Counted from the first letter of the stretch, positions 1-9,685 are shown. The stretch is DNA of 64,000 nt from Thermithiobacillus plumbiphilus (GCF_038070005.1 NZ_JBBPCO010000008.1:60777-124776); one strand, 5' to 3'. Notes: generated by a model from the sequence alone, not told the origin. Numbers and translations are program-made.

Positions 1-517
1 GGGCTGCCGGGTCGCTGGCCTCGATGGGCCGGGCCGCCTGCATCATCTGTTGGTAGCGCCCGCGTCTGATCTCCGGGGATTCGGCAGGCTTAGGCCTGGT
101 CTCCGTGCGCGGTGCCGGTGTCCGTGCTACTGGCGTGCCGCTCAGGTCCTTCAGGGCATCGGCAAAGCCCAGACCATGCTTGTGCATGTGGAAGGCAATC
201 AGGTCGCCGCCCTTGGCGCCGCAGGCAAAGCAATCATAGGCGCCGCTGCCCAGGTGAATCCGGAAGCTGCCGGCACGATTGTCGGCATGGAAGGGGCAGA
301 GCCCGCCATCATTCCAGCCGTTGCCCCGCCAACGTGAAACCGGGGCATCCATCAGCTCGCCAGCATAGTAGGTGCTGGGATCGATACGGCCTTTGACGGT
401 GGCTGCATCGATGCGGGAATTGCTATAATTGGCGCCTGAATAAAGCTTTGATAAGGCTGCCGGGTGGTAGCTGCTGAGGGCCGGTCTGGCGGGACCGGCC
501 TTTTCGTTTGTCTGCAT
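1..517 (-). CDS. CHC2 zinc-finger primase of an integrated element (partial)
   Basis: This gene runs off the left edge; 172 codons are visible. After about 70 variable residues comes a CHC2 zinc-binding module: C74-P-F-H77, then C96-F-A-C99 followed by GAKGGDLIAF. This is the DNA-binding finger of DnaG-type primases, and phage and plasmid primases use the same module. A Pro-rich stretch follows (about 128-150), then the edge. The catalytic TOPRIM or polymerase/helicase part would lie outside the window. The start at 517 has a strong GGAGGA site 8 bases upstream. The gene lies next to an Xis-like HTH gene and an integrase, and the host has its own dnaG at 4802-6577, so this is most likely the element's replication protein. 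The full domain layout is unknown. Confidence 0.85.
   Translation of the reverse strand, partial: MQTNEKAGPARPALSSYHPAALSKLYSGANYSNSRIDAATVKGRIDPSTYYAGELMDAPVSRWRGNGWNDGGLCPFHADNRAGSFRIHLGSGAYDCFACGAKGGDLIAFHMHKHGLGFADALKDLSGTPVARTPAPRTETRPKPAESPEIRRGRYQQMMQAARPIEASDPAA
479..509 (+). terminator. Terminator-like hairpin inside the primase 5' coding region
   Basis: An 8-bp perfect inverted repeat (GGCCGGTC, 6-base loop, GACCGGCC) is followed on the + strand by TTTTCGTTT, the form of a rho-independent terminator. It lies inside the first codons of the leftward primase gene and points against it. It could stop rightward transcription entering from the left, or fold in the primase mRNA. The structure is seen; its function is inferred. 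Confidence 0.45.
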
Positions 518-532
518 GGCTCAGTCCTCCGT

Positions 533-787
533 CTAGTGTTCAGATGCTGAAGACCGTGCTTGCGCCGCGCTTGTGAACCTCCCTCCTTCATTTAACCAGC
601 TATCCAGGTCATCCTTGAAATAGAAAACCCGACCCCGCTTGATGAACTTGGGGCCGGTGCCCTCGCTCCGCCATATCGCCAGCGTCTTCTCACTCCGCCC
701 GACATAGGCCGCTGCATTCTTCGTGTCCAGTCGTCCATCCGGCAGCATCCGTACTTCTACCGTCATCATCGTCCCGTGTTCGGCCAT
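533..787 (-). CDS. AlpA/excisionase-like helix-turn-helix protein
   Basis: An 84-residue protein with a winged helix-turn-helix of the MerR/AlpA/Xis type: DTKNAAAYVGRSEKTLAIW at about 21-39 is the helix-turn-helix, and GPKFIKRGRVFYFKDDLDSWL at about 45-65 is the wing and third helix. Proteins of this size and fold act as excisionases or transcriptional activators in prophages and integrative elements. A GAGGA site precedes the start at 787. It lies just upstream of the primase gene in the same direction and is divergent from the RHH-integrase pair, with which it shares a promoter region. Its likely job is control of excision or of the leftward genes. Excisionase versus regulator cannot be decided from sequence alone. 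Confidence 0.75.
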   Translation of the reverse strand: MAEHGTMMTVEVRMLPDGRLDTKNAAAYVGRSEKTLAIWRSEGTGPKFIKRGRVFYFKDDLDSWLNEGGRFTSAAQARSSASEH

Positions 788-832
788 GCTAGTTCCTCAA
801 GTTGTGGTTAAAGATGGTACGTGTGATAGAAG

Positions 833-860
833 TTTATGGATTAAAAATAAGTATTGTCAA
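833..860 (-). promoter_or_regulatory. Leftward sigma-70-like promoter for the HTH/primase genes
   Basis: On the minus strand an exact -35 TTGACA (860-855) is followed, after 16 bases, by CATAAA (838-833). With 17-base spacing the hexamer would be ATAAAC. It is correctly placed to transcribe the HTH gene starting at 787. Its -35 overlaps the -35 of the rightward promoter on the other strand. Confidence 0.5.
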
Positions 861-900
861 ACAATACATGTGGTCATAGAATGTCCGGGAAGTTTCCGGA
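851..900. promoter_or_regulatory. Two inverted repeats, candidate operators
   Basis: GTATTG-TCAAA-CAATAC (851-867) is a perfect 6-bp dyad covering the -35 boxes of both divergent promoters. TCCGG-GAAGTTT-CCGGA (884-900) is a second 5-bp dyad just after the rightward -10 box. Their placement suits repressor sites for the HTH protein, the RHH protein or both. The dyads are visible in the sequence; which protein binds is inference. Confidence 0.5.
854..882 (+). promoter_or_regulatory. Rightward sigma-70-like promoter for the RHH-integrase pair
   Basis: TTGTCA (854-859), a 17-base spacer and TAGAAT (877-882) form a good sigma-70 promoter, with the RHH gene start at 924 and an AAGGAG site at 913-918. 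The promoter is back-to-back with the leftward one, so one bound protein could affect both. Confidence 0.55.
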
Positions 901-923
901 TGTTTTGACGCAAAGGAGTTGTC

Positions 924-1439
924 ATGGCAGAGAAGAAAAAGGGTGCGGGAGGGAAGCTCAGCCGGTCAGAGACGGTCACTGTCAGGCTTGATCCCAAGCT
1001 GAAGTTTGCGGCTGAAATGGCTGCCAGAAAGCAGCGAAGAACCCTGTCCAGTTTTATCGAGTGGGCAGTGGAAGAATCGCTTTCACATGTGGTGCTAAGA
1101 ACCGGCCCAGGTTGGCAAGAGCATGAGATGCTGACGGTTGCCGGCCTTGTACAACAGGTTTGGGACCCAGAAGAGCCTGACAGGCTGGTCAATCTCGCAA
1201 TGCACCATCCAGACTTGCTGACCCACGATGAACAACTCGTGTGGAAAGTGATTGTGCAAACTCGTGCATATTGGAAGGACTGGGAATTGGAGAACAGAAG
1301 AATCCCCTACATGCCAGCGATTCGGCAAGATTGGGAGTTTATAGCAGCGTTTGCGGCTGGTGACATCGGGATGCATTTGCCAGCAGCTGGTGACAGAGAT
1401 GAGCGGCTAAGAAATGGCAAGCCCGACCCTGAGGATTAA
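924..1439 (+). CDS. Ribbon-helix-helix-like protein with C-terminal domain of unknown function
   Basis: A 171-residue protein. Residues about 14-52 (SETVTVRLDPKLKFAAEMA, then a basic stretch and SFIEWAVEESL) fit a ribbon-helix-helix fold: a short beta strand followed by two helices, as in Arc/MetJ/CopG DNA-binding proteins. The remaining 120 residues are rich in Trp and charged residues, and I recognise no family. An AAGGAG site precedes the start. The stop lies 3 bases before the integrase start, so the two are almost certainly co-transcribed and probably translationally coupled. The two dyads upstream would suit an autoregulated RHH repressor. Likely a regulator of integrase expression; this role is inferred from context. 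Confidence 0.65.
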   Translation: MAEKKKGAGGKLSRSETVTVRLDPKLKFAAEMAARKQRRTLSSFIEWAVEESLSHVVLRTGPGWQEHEMLTVAGLVQQVWDPEEPDRLVNLAMHHPDLLTHDEQLVWKVIVQTRAYWKDWELENRRIPYMPAIRQDWEFIAAFAAGDIGMHLPAAGDRDERLRNGKPDPED

Positions 1440-1442
1440 AAT

Positions 1443-2585
1443 ATGCCTCTCAAGTTCAGCAAGTTAACCCGCGATGCCGCCCGCAAGGTTGCGCCTGGTG
1501 GCAAGATCTCGGAGCACGGCATCATCTTTGACCGGCTCGCCAATGGGGATGGTCGCTATACCGTGAATATCATGGTGGATGGTCAGCGCATCCATCGGGT
1601 GATCGGACTGGAATCTTCCGGTGTGACGCGCAAGAAGGCAGAAGACTTCATAGAGAAGGCCCGCACCGATGCCCGTGAAGGCCGGCTGAATCTGCCCCAG
1701 GGCCGGAAAGTTGCCCTTGGCTTTCGCCATGCCGCAAAGCAGTACGTGGAGAAGCTGGCGGAGGAGGGCGGGAAGAATCTCAAGATCAAGGCCCGGCAAC
1801 TTCGCCAGCATATCAGCCCGTTTTTCGGGGACAAGCCGCTGGCCAAGCTCAGCACCTTTGACGTGGAGCGTTACAAAAAGCAGCGCCTGGACGCTGGCGC
1901 GAAGCCGGCCACGGTGAACCGGGAACTGGCGGTGATCTCGCATCTTTTCAGCAAAGCGGTTGAATGGGGCTGGATCAGCCACAAGCCCGCTAAGATCAAC
2001 CGCAGCCCGGAAGGGAAAGGCCGGATCGTTTATCTCACTACGGAACAGGCCGCACGCCTGCTGGACGCTGCCCGGCAGGATCAAAGCCAGCATGTTTATC
2101 CGTTCATCGTGATCGGCCTGGAAACATCCATGCGCCGCATGGAAATCCTGTCTATCCGCCTGGAGCATATCGACCTCGCCAGGCGCGTGATATTCATCCC
2201 CCAGGCCAAGGGCGGGGCCAGGGAACAGCCCATCACGCAGAACCTCGCAACGTTCCTGCATGGCTATGTGGACGCTGCCATGCCGGGTCAGGAGTGGCTA
2301 TTTCCCGCCCAGAAATCCCGGACGGGGCATGTGGTGGCGATTGAGAAGGCATATCGACGCGCCGTGCTGAATGCCGGGCTTGATCCCGTGACAGTGGTCC
2401 GGCACACGTTGCGGCATACGGCAATCACGCACCTGGTGCAAGCCAACGTGGACCTGCCCACGGTGCAACGGATCTCGGGACACAAGACGCTTGAAATGGT
2501 TTTGCGCTACTCGCATCAGAACGGCGAGCATATTCAGGCCGCTATGGACCTGCTGGAAGACAGGTACAAGCTACACAGGCCCTGA
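1443..2585 (+). CDS. int: Tyrosine recombinase (phage-type integrase)
   Basis: A 380-residue site-specific recombinase that integrates and excises the element. It has an arm-binding-like N-terminus (about 20-80), a SAM-like core-binding domain (about 88-170, with KPATVNRELAVISHLFSKAV) and a C-terminal catalytic domain. All catalytic residues are visible: R231 (TSMRRMEIL), K256, H321-x-x-R324 (HTLRHTAITH), H347 (SGHKT) and the nucleophile Y356 (LRYSHQN). The length suits the P4/phage family. Transcription runs toward tRNA-Ile2, whose 3' end is 73 bases downstream, the usual geometry of a tRNA-targeting integrase next to its attachment site. The gene appears intact. Confidence 0.95.
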   Translation: MPLKFSKLTRDAARKVAPGGKISEHGIIFDRLANGDGRYTVNIMVDGQRIHRVIGLESSGVTRKKAEDFIEKARTDAREGRLNLPQGRKVALGFRHAAKQYVEKLAEEGGKNLKIKARQLRQHISPFFGDKPLAKLSTFDVERYKKQRLDAGAKPATVNRELAVISHLFSKAVEWGWISHKPAKINRSPEGKGRIVYLTTEQAARLLDAARQDQSQHVYPFIVIGLETSMRRMEILSIRLEHIDLARRVIFIPQAKGGAREQPITQNLATFLHGYVDAAMPGQEWLFPAQKSRTGHVVAIEKAYRRAVLNAGLDPVTVVRHTLRHTAITHLVQANVDLPTVQRISGHKTLEMVLRYSHQNGEHIQAAMDLLEDRYKLHRP

Positions 2586-2609
2586 CACGATTACACAGGA
2601 ATTACACAG
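2572..2609 (+). repeat. Three direct TACACAG repeats, candidate integrase arm sites
   Basis: TACACAG occurs at 2572-2578, 2592-2598 and 2603-2609, straddling the end of the integrase gene and pointing toward the tRNA. Short directly repeated motifs close to an att core commonly bind the N-terminal domain of tyrosine recombinases. The repeats are seen; the binding role is inferred. Confidence 0.4.
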
Positions 2610-2618
2610 ACGAAGAAA

Positions 2619-2649
2619 AAGGGCTTGGTGGTGATCCACTCAAGCCCTT
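2619..2649 (+). terminator. Rho-independent terminator after the integrase gene
   Basis: The stem AAGGGCTTGGTGG pairs with CCAC-T-CAAGCCCTT around a 4-base loop (one bulged T), followed by GATTTTATT. It sits 34 bases after the integrase stop and just before the tRNA 3' end. The U-tract is interrupted, so strength is uncertain. It also lies immediately downstream of the leftward tRNA gene and could serve that transcript. Confidence 0.6.
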
Positions 2650-2657
2650 GATTTTAT

Positions 2658-2734
<77 letters not shown>

Positions 2735-2787
2735 TGAAAGAGGCAAGAATACGATAGAGTAAACCCTGGATTGTACCGCAAGCGGCT

Positions 2788-2813
2788 GCGGAGCGGAAAG
2801 CTTTCCGCCCCGC
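2788..2813 (-). terminator. Strong hairpin after rpoD
   Basis: A perfect 16-base palindrome (2793-2808, GCGGAAAGCTTTCCGC) is extended by a further 4 bp after one mismatch. It lies 15 bases beyond the rpoD stop and before the co-directional tRNA gene. No U-tract follows on the minus strand, so it may be a weak or rho-assisted terminator or an mRNA 3'-end stabiliser. Confidence 0.4.
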
Positions 2814-2827
2814 AGGCGGCAATGACC

Positions 2828-4693
<1,866 letters not shown>

Positions 4694-4801
4694 GTATCCC
4701 TTACCTCTATTACCTGAATGGAAATGGGGCCCGTCTGCGCGGAAACTGACCATTATAACTTTATCATGAATCTATGGTATAGCCCGCTGTTGCAATATAT
4801 C

Positions 4802-6577
4802 TCAGCTCTCCTGGCCGCTGCGGCTGGGACGACTGCGTTGCAGCAGGGTGACAAATTCCTTGAGTTCATCCGCATTCAAAGGGTGCTCGCTGTCATTGGC
4901 GCGGGCCTTGAGCACCTCGAAGCGAGCTTGGCGGGACAGCTCGTTGAGTGCATCCACGCATCCGGCTACATCCGCTGCAAGCACTTCGGCCTTGCCGTCT
5001 TCCGGCCCGGAAAGCGCGCCCAGATCCAGGCTGGCCAGGGCTGCGAGCCGCGACAAGGATGGATGTTCGCTGAACCGGCTAAGCAGTATGGCTGTATTCA
5101 TATGGGGTGTTTCTAGTACAATATCAAGCATCTGGCACAACAGGCCTATGCCTGGCGCCCTGACCTCCGCCAGCCGCGGGCGGTTGATGGCTTGCCAGGC
5201 GCTCTGCTCCGGCAACTGCAAGAGCAGCGCCATGCTGCGGGCCACCAGGGACAGTCGCGTCGGTTTGGCGCGTGACTGGCGCTGGGCTTTGGCCCGCGGC
5301 CTGAACTCTTTTTGGATCGGCGCCAGCCCGACAAGTTCCCGCAGGCGCTGGTCATAGAGCTGCTTCAATGGTCCGGGTGGCACCTTGTCCAGATAGGGCT
5401 TGGCCAGGCTCGCCAGGCGGGCCCGTTCATCGGTGCGGCTCATGTCCACCTGTTCACCCAGCCGCGCCAGCAGAAAATCCAGCGCCGGTATCGCCTGCTC
5501 AAGCTGTGTCAGAAAGCTTTCCCGTCCGGCCTTGCGAACGTAGGAGTCCGGGTCTTCTCCTTCCGGCAGAAACAGAAAGCGCAACAGCCGGCCTTCCTGC
5601 AGGGCGGGGAGCGCGTTGTCGAGCGCGCGCCAGGCGGCTTCGCGCCCGGCACGGTCGCCATCGAAACAGAAAACGATTTCGGGCGCGGCGCGGAACAATC
5701 GTTCCAGATGGCTGTGTGTGGTTGCGGTCCCGCTGGTAGCCACTGCGAAGCGTATGTCCTGCTGGTGCAGGGCTATGACATCCATATAGCCCTCCACCAC
5801 CAGCGCCTTTTGTTCTGCGCGGATGGCGTCACGGGCCTGGAAGAAGCCGTAGAGCACATCGCTCTTGTGATATAGCTGAGTTTCGGGAGAATTCAAGTAT
5901 TTTGGCTGGGCATCGGCCGTCAGTACCCGGCCACCGAAGCCGATCAGGCGCCCGCGATGATCGCGGATCGGGAACATGATGCGATCCCGGAAGCGGTCGT
6001 AGTAGCCTTCTTTCCCTTCGCGGGGAATGATCAGGCCGTTACCGAGCAGCATGTCGCGTTCCTGCGGCTTCTGGCCGAATTCTCTGACCAGAAAATCCCA
6101 GCGGGCCGGCGCGAAGCCTAGCTCGAACTGGCGGATGGTCTCCTCGTTCAGGCCGCGCTGCTGCAGGTAGGCCAGGGCGGGCGGGTGCTTGCGCAGATGT
6201 TCCTGATAGCGCCTGGCGACCGCTTCCAGCTGCTGGATCAGGAGCGGATGATTTTCTGCCGCAGGTTTCGGGCCATCGCTTTCTTCCGGCATGCGCATGC
6301 CGGTCATCTGGGCAAGGTCGCGAACCGCCTCGGGAAAGCTCAGCCGCTCATATTCCATGAGAAAGCCGATGGCGTTGCCATGCGCATGACAGCCGAAGCA
6401 GTAGTAGATCTGCTTGTCGGGGCTGACGTGAAAGGAAGGGGTCTTTTCCTGATGGAAGGGGCAGCGGGCCACGTGATCGCGTCCGGCCTTTTTCAGGGGC
6501 ACGCGGGCATCGATCAGGCTGACCAGGTCGCAGCGGGCCAGCAGTTCATCGATGAAGGCCTGCGGGATGCGGGCCAT
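4802..6577 (-). CDS. dnaG: DNA primase DnaG
   Basis: Synthesises RNA primers at the replication fork together with the DnaB helicase. The protein is 591 residues, close to the E. coli 581. It has a CHC2 zinc finger (C39, H42, C60, C63), an RNA polymerase core with TOPRIM motifs (EGYMDVIAL and FDGDRAG), and a C-terminal helicase-interaction domain of lower conservation. Its ATG overlaps the mutS2 stop by one base (TAATG), giving tight translational coupling. It sits between mutS2 and rpoD. Confidence 0.98.
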   Translation of the reverse strand: MARIPQAFIDELLARCDLVSLIDARVPLKKAGRDHVARCPFHQEKTPSFHVSPDKQIYYCFGCHAHGNAIGFLMEYERLSFPEAVRDLAQMTGMRMPEESDGPKPAAENHPLLIQQLEAVARRYQEHLRKHPPALAYLQQRGLNEETIRQFELGFAPARWDFLVREFGQKPQERDMLLGNGLIIPREGKEGYYDRFRDRIMFPIRDHRGRLIGFGGRVLTADAQPKYLNSPETQLYHKSDVLYGFFQARDAIRAEQKALVVEGYMDVIALHQQDIRFAVATSGTATTHSHLERLFRAAPEIVFCFDGDRAGREAAWRALDNALPALQEGRLLRFLFLPEGEDPDSYVRKAGRESFLTQLEQAIPALDFLLARLGEQVDMSRTDERARLASLAKPYLDKVPPGPLKQLYDQRLRELVGLAPIQKEFRPRAKAQRQSRAKPTRLSLVARSMALLLQLPEQSAWQAINRPRLAEVRAPGIGLLCQMLDIVLETPHMNTAILLSRFSEHPSLSRLAALASLDLGALSGPEDGKAEVLAADVAGCVDALNELSRQARFEVLKARANDSEHPLNADELKEFVTLLQRSRPSRSGQES

Positions 6578-8901
6578 TACTGGAGTTCCACCTCGGTCAC
6601 GCCGGCGCCCCCCTGTTCCGGTCGCGCCAGGCCAAAGCGCAGCACGCGCGGGTCCTGGCGCAGCAGATCCCGCACCATCTCGGCCAGCACGCCATTGCCC
6701 GTTCCATGCAGGATGCTGATCTGGCGCAGGCCATGTGTATTGGCGTCATCCAGGTAATTTAGCAGGTTTTGCAGGGCCTGCTCGCGACGCTGGCCGCGCA
6801 GGTCGAGTTGCAGCACCGGGTCGGCGGCGGGCAGGCTCACGCTGGCGGCCACGGGCTTTGGGGTCTGGTTCTGGGCGCCAGCGCGGGGCTCGAACTGGGC
6901 CAGACGGCCCCAGAGCTGCTTGCCGCGCACATCCACCTGGATGCGGTCATGGGCCTCATCCACCTGCAGCACGGTGGCGGGCAGGCGGTAGGGGTGAAAG
7001 ATGCCGCTGTCGCCTGCCTGGGGCTGGCGCTTGGTCTGAGGGCTGGCGGGCCGCGCCGGACGCTGAAACTGCTTGTCCATTTGCTTCAGGGTTTCGTTGG
7101 CCCCAGCCGTGTCGCGGCCGTGCTTGAGCTGGCGAATCCGCGAATTGACCTGGCTGCGCGCTTCCTGCAGGGTCTGGTTCCACTCGCGCAGGGTTTCCTC
7201 GTAAGCACGGTCCCGTTCCGCGGCGGCCTGCTCAGCATCCTGTTCGGCCTGGCGGCGCTGGTTTTCCGCCGCTGACAGGGCGCTCTGGGCATCCTGACGG
7301 GCGGCCTCCGCCTGATTCAGGATCTGGTCGCGCTCCCGCACCAGGCGCTCGGCCTCGCTTTCCTGCTCCTGCAGCAGTACGCGCGCGCGCCGGGTGATGC
7401 TGTCCGGCAGGTTCAGGCGCTGGGCGATGTCGATGGCATGGCTCTCGCCGCTGATGCCAAGCTGTAGCTGGTAGGTGGGACGCAGTGCTTCCACATCAAA
7501 GCGCATGCTGGCGATCTCGGTGGCGCTTTCGCGCAGGGCATAGTGCTTCAAGGCGTCGAGATGGGTGGTCACCAGGCTCAGGCTGCCACGATCGCGCAGG
7601 GCCTCGGTGATTGCCGTGCCCAGCGCACCGCCCTCGCGCGGATCGGTGCCGGAGCCAAGCTCGTCGAGCAGTACCAGGCTGTCCTGGCTGGCATGGTCCA
7701 GGGCCTCGCGCAGGCGCAGCAGTTGTGCGGAAAAGGTCGAAAGGTTGAGCGCGATGCTCTGCTCGTCGCCAATCACGGTCAGGATGCGCGGGAACCAGCC
7801 GCAACGCCCGCGCGCCGGTACGGGCAGCCCCAGATAGCTCATGGCATGGATCAGCCCCACGGATTTGAGCAGCACCGTCTTGCCACCGGTATTGGGGCCG
7901 GTGATGATGAGCTGGCGTTTGTGTTCGCCGAGGCTGAGATCGGTCGGCACCACCTGTTCGACGCCAAGCTGCAGGCACAACAAGGGGTGGCGCAATTCGC
8001 GCAGTGCAAAGGCGGGCTGAGGGGCCAGTTCCGGGAGTTCGCCGCGATAGCGTTCGCCGAGCAGGGCTCCCGCCCGCAGGCCATCGAGCTGGGCAATGTC
8101 GGCCAGCCGGGCCTCCAGGAGCGGGGCGGATTCCCCCAGCAATGCGGTCAGGTCCTGCAGGATGCGGATGAGCTCGACCCGCTCTTCCTGCTGCTGGGCA
8201 ATGAGCTGATTGTTGAGTTCGATGGTGTCGAGCGGCTCGACGAACAGGGTTTCGCCACTGGCGGAGCGGTCGTGCACGATGCCGCGCACCCGCCCCTTGT
8301 GACTGGTGCGCACGGGGAGTACGTAGCGCTCGGCGCGCAGGGTGATGAGCTGCTCCTGCCAGGCCTCGGCCAGATCGCCCCGGCCCAGCAGGCCCTGCAG
8401 GATGCGCCGGATCTCACGCCGGGTGGCCTGTATCTGGCGTCGCACCCGGGCAAGCTCGGTCGAGGCCTGATCCTTGATCTGACCATCCTCATCCAGGCTC
8501 TGGCGCAGGCGCTCGGCAAGGTTTGTGGGTAGATCGAAGCGACTGGCCAGCTGCTGGATCAGGGTTTCCGGCTCGGCCCGCAGCAGTGCCTGGCGATAGT
8601 CGCGCAGCGCCTGCAGGACCTGGACCACGGCCAGCAGGTCGGCGGCATCCAGCCAGGCCCCGGGCCGCTGGGCGGCCTGAAGCAGGGGCTGGATATCGGG
8701 GAGTTCCTGGGCGGGTAGGTCCTCGCCGGCGCGGCGGAAATCCATGAAAGCGGCGGTCCAGCGCAGGCCGGTTTCCGCTTCTTCGAAGCTGGTCGCGAGC
8801 TGGCGGGCGGCTATGTGATTGCGGCCATAGACATGGCTGGCCAGCGCCAGCCAGTAAGTACGCAATGCCGGAAGGTCAATGCTTTCCAGGTGATCGTGCA
8901 T
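6577..8901 (-). CDS. mutS2: MutS2 family ATPase/endonuclease
   Basis: A 774-residue MutS paralogue lacking the mismatch-recognition domain. It has the MutS core/lever and ATPase with Walker A GPNTGGKT, Walker B LVLLDELGSGTDPREG and the following TTHLDALK, then a long charged coiled coil (about 510-600), a KOW-like linker and a C-terminal Smr nuclease domain (LDLRG and HGTGNG). MutS2 is linked to suppression of recombination and, in Bacillus, to splitting of collided ribosomes. It overlaps dnaG and follows yqeY after 33 bases, so it belongs to the rpsU operon; that position is unusual. No clear ribosome-binding site was seen at this ATG. Confidence 0.95.
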   Translation of the reverse strand: MHDHLESIDLPALRTYWLALASHVYGRNHIAARQLATSFEEAETGLRWTAAFMDFRRAGEDLPAQELPDIQPLLQAAQRPGAWLDAADLLAVVQVLQALRDYRQALLRAEPETLIQQLASRFDLPTNLAERLRQSLDEDGQIKDQASTELARVRRQIQATRREIRRILQGLLGRGDLAEAWQEQLITLRAERYVLPVRTSHKGRVRGIVHDRSASGETLFVEPLDTIELNNQLIAQQQEERVELIRILQDLTALLGESAPLLEARLADIAQLDGLRAGALLGERYRGELPELAPQPAFALRELRHPLLCLQLGVEQVVPTDLSLGEHKRQLIITGPNTGGKTVLLKSVGLIHAMSYLGLPVPARGRCGWFPRILTVIGDEQSIALNLSTFSAQLLRLREALDHASQDSLVLLDELGSGTDPREGGALGTAITEALRDRGSLSLVTTHLDALKHYALRESATEIASMRFDVEALRPTYQLQLGISGESHAIDIAQRLNLPDSITRRARVLLQEQESEAERLVRERDQILNQAEAARQDAQSALSAAENQRRQAEQDAEQAAAERDRAYEETLREWNQTLQEARSQVNSRIRQLKHGRDTAGANETLKQMDKQFQRPARPASPQTKRQPQAGDSGIFHPYRLPATVLQVDEAHDRIQVDVRGKQLWGRLAQFEPRAGAQNQTPKPVAASVSLPAADPVLQLDLRGQRREQALQNLLNYLDDANTHGLRQISILHGTGNGVLAEMVRDLLRQDPRVLRFGLARPEQGGAGVTEVELQ

Positions 8902-8934
8902 GACCGTTCATTTGCGCTTGACAGCGCGAGAGGC

Positions 8935-9387
8935 TTAACCGAGATTGGAGAGCGATGCCTTGATCTTGGCGCTCACCTGGCCCATGTCGGCGCGACCCTG
9001 CAGGGTGGGACGGAGCTGGCTGATCACCTTGCCCATGTCCTTGGCCGAGTTGGCCCCGGTTTCGGCGATGGCGGATTCGATCAGCGCGTCGATCTGGGAT
9101 TCGGAGAGGGGTTCTGGCATGTAGGCCTGGAGGATGGTGTTTTCCGCCAGTTCCTTGTCGGCCAGATCCTGACGCCCGGCATCGGCGTACTGGCTGGCGG
9201 CTTCCTTGCGCTGCTTGATGAGCTTTTCGACGATGCCGAGCACCTGTTCGTCACTCAGCTCGATGCGCTCATCGACTTCGCGCTGTTTGATGGCGGCCAG
9301 AAGCATGCGGATAGTGAGCAAGCGCTCACTATCCTTGGCCCGCATGGCGGCCTTCATGTCTTCGGTGATACGCGCCTTGAGGCTCAT
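8935..9387 (-). CDS. yqeY: GatB/YqeY domain protein
   Basis: A 150-residue protein whose whole length matches the YqeY family, homologous to the C-terminal tRNA-binding tail of the GatB/GatE amidotransferase subunits. Typical features are the N-terminal MSLKARITEDMKAAMRAKD, the LLAAIKQREVDER segment and a C-terminal helical tail. Its molecular role is poorly defined; it is often found next to rpsU, as here (one base separates the genes). Probably co-translated with S21. Confidence 0.95.
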   Translation of the reverse strand: MSLKARITEDMKAAMRAKDSERLLTIRMLLAAIKQREVDERIELSDEQVLGIVEKLIKQRKEAASQYADAGRQDLADKELAENTILQAYMPEPLSESQIDALIESAIAETGANSAKDMGKVISQLRPTLQGRADMGQVSAKIKASLSNLG

Positions 9388-9388
9388 A

Positions 9389-9604
9389 TCAGTACATGCG
9401 TACCAGACGTTGCTGCTGGCGGCGGATGCGCTTCAAGGTGCGCTTGCGGGCAGCGGCGGCCTTGCGCTTGCGCTCTTCGGTCGGCTTTTCGTAGAACTCG
9501 CGGCGGCGGACCTCGGAAAGCACGCCGGCTTTCTCGCAGGAGCGCTTGAAGCGACGCAGGGCAACTTCAAAGGGTTCGTTTTCTTTCACTCGAACTGTTG
9601 GCAT
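9389..9604 (-). CDS. rpsU: Ribosomal protein bS21
   Basis: A 71-residue, very basic protein of the 30S subunit, matching bS21 end to end ([37 protein letters not shown] and an Arg/Lys-rich tail). It is the first gene of the leftward macromolecular synthesis operon (rpsU-yqeY-mutS2-dnaG-rpoD), which coordinates translation, replication and transcription initiation. Its promoter at 9657-9685 is an exact consensus. The leader of roughly 45 bases contains a GAAAGG-like ribosome-binding site. Confidence 0.98.
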   Translation of the reverse strand: MPTVRVKENEPFEVALRRFKRSCEKAGVLSEVRRREFYEKPTEERKRKAAAARKRTLKRIRRQQQRLVRMY

Positions 9605-9656
9605 GAATTGGGGTTACCTTTCAAAAATTGGGCTATGGTATTTTCCAGAATCGCGC

Positions 9657-9685
9657 ATTATAGATAGCCCATTTGCGCATGTCAA
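9657..9685 (-). promoter_or_regulatory. Exact-consensus sigma-70 promoter of the rpsU operon
   Basis: On the minus strand TTGACA (9685-9680), a 17-base spacer and TATAAT (9662-9657) match the sigma-70 consensus at every position with optimal spacing. The start codon of rpsU is about 50 bases downstream. The operon includes rpoD itself. Confidence 0.9.

Noticed and set aside
7543-8532. 329-codon plus-strand frame opposite mutS2
   Set aside because: Antisense shadow of a well-supported gene with Walker motifs in the correct frame.
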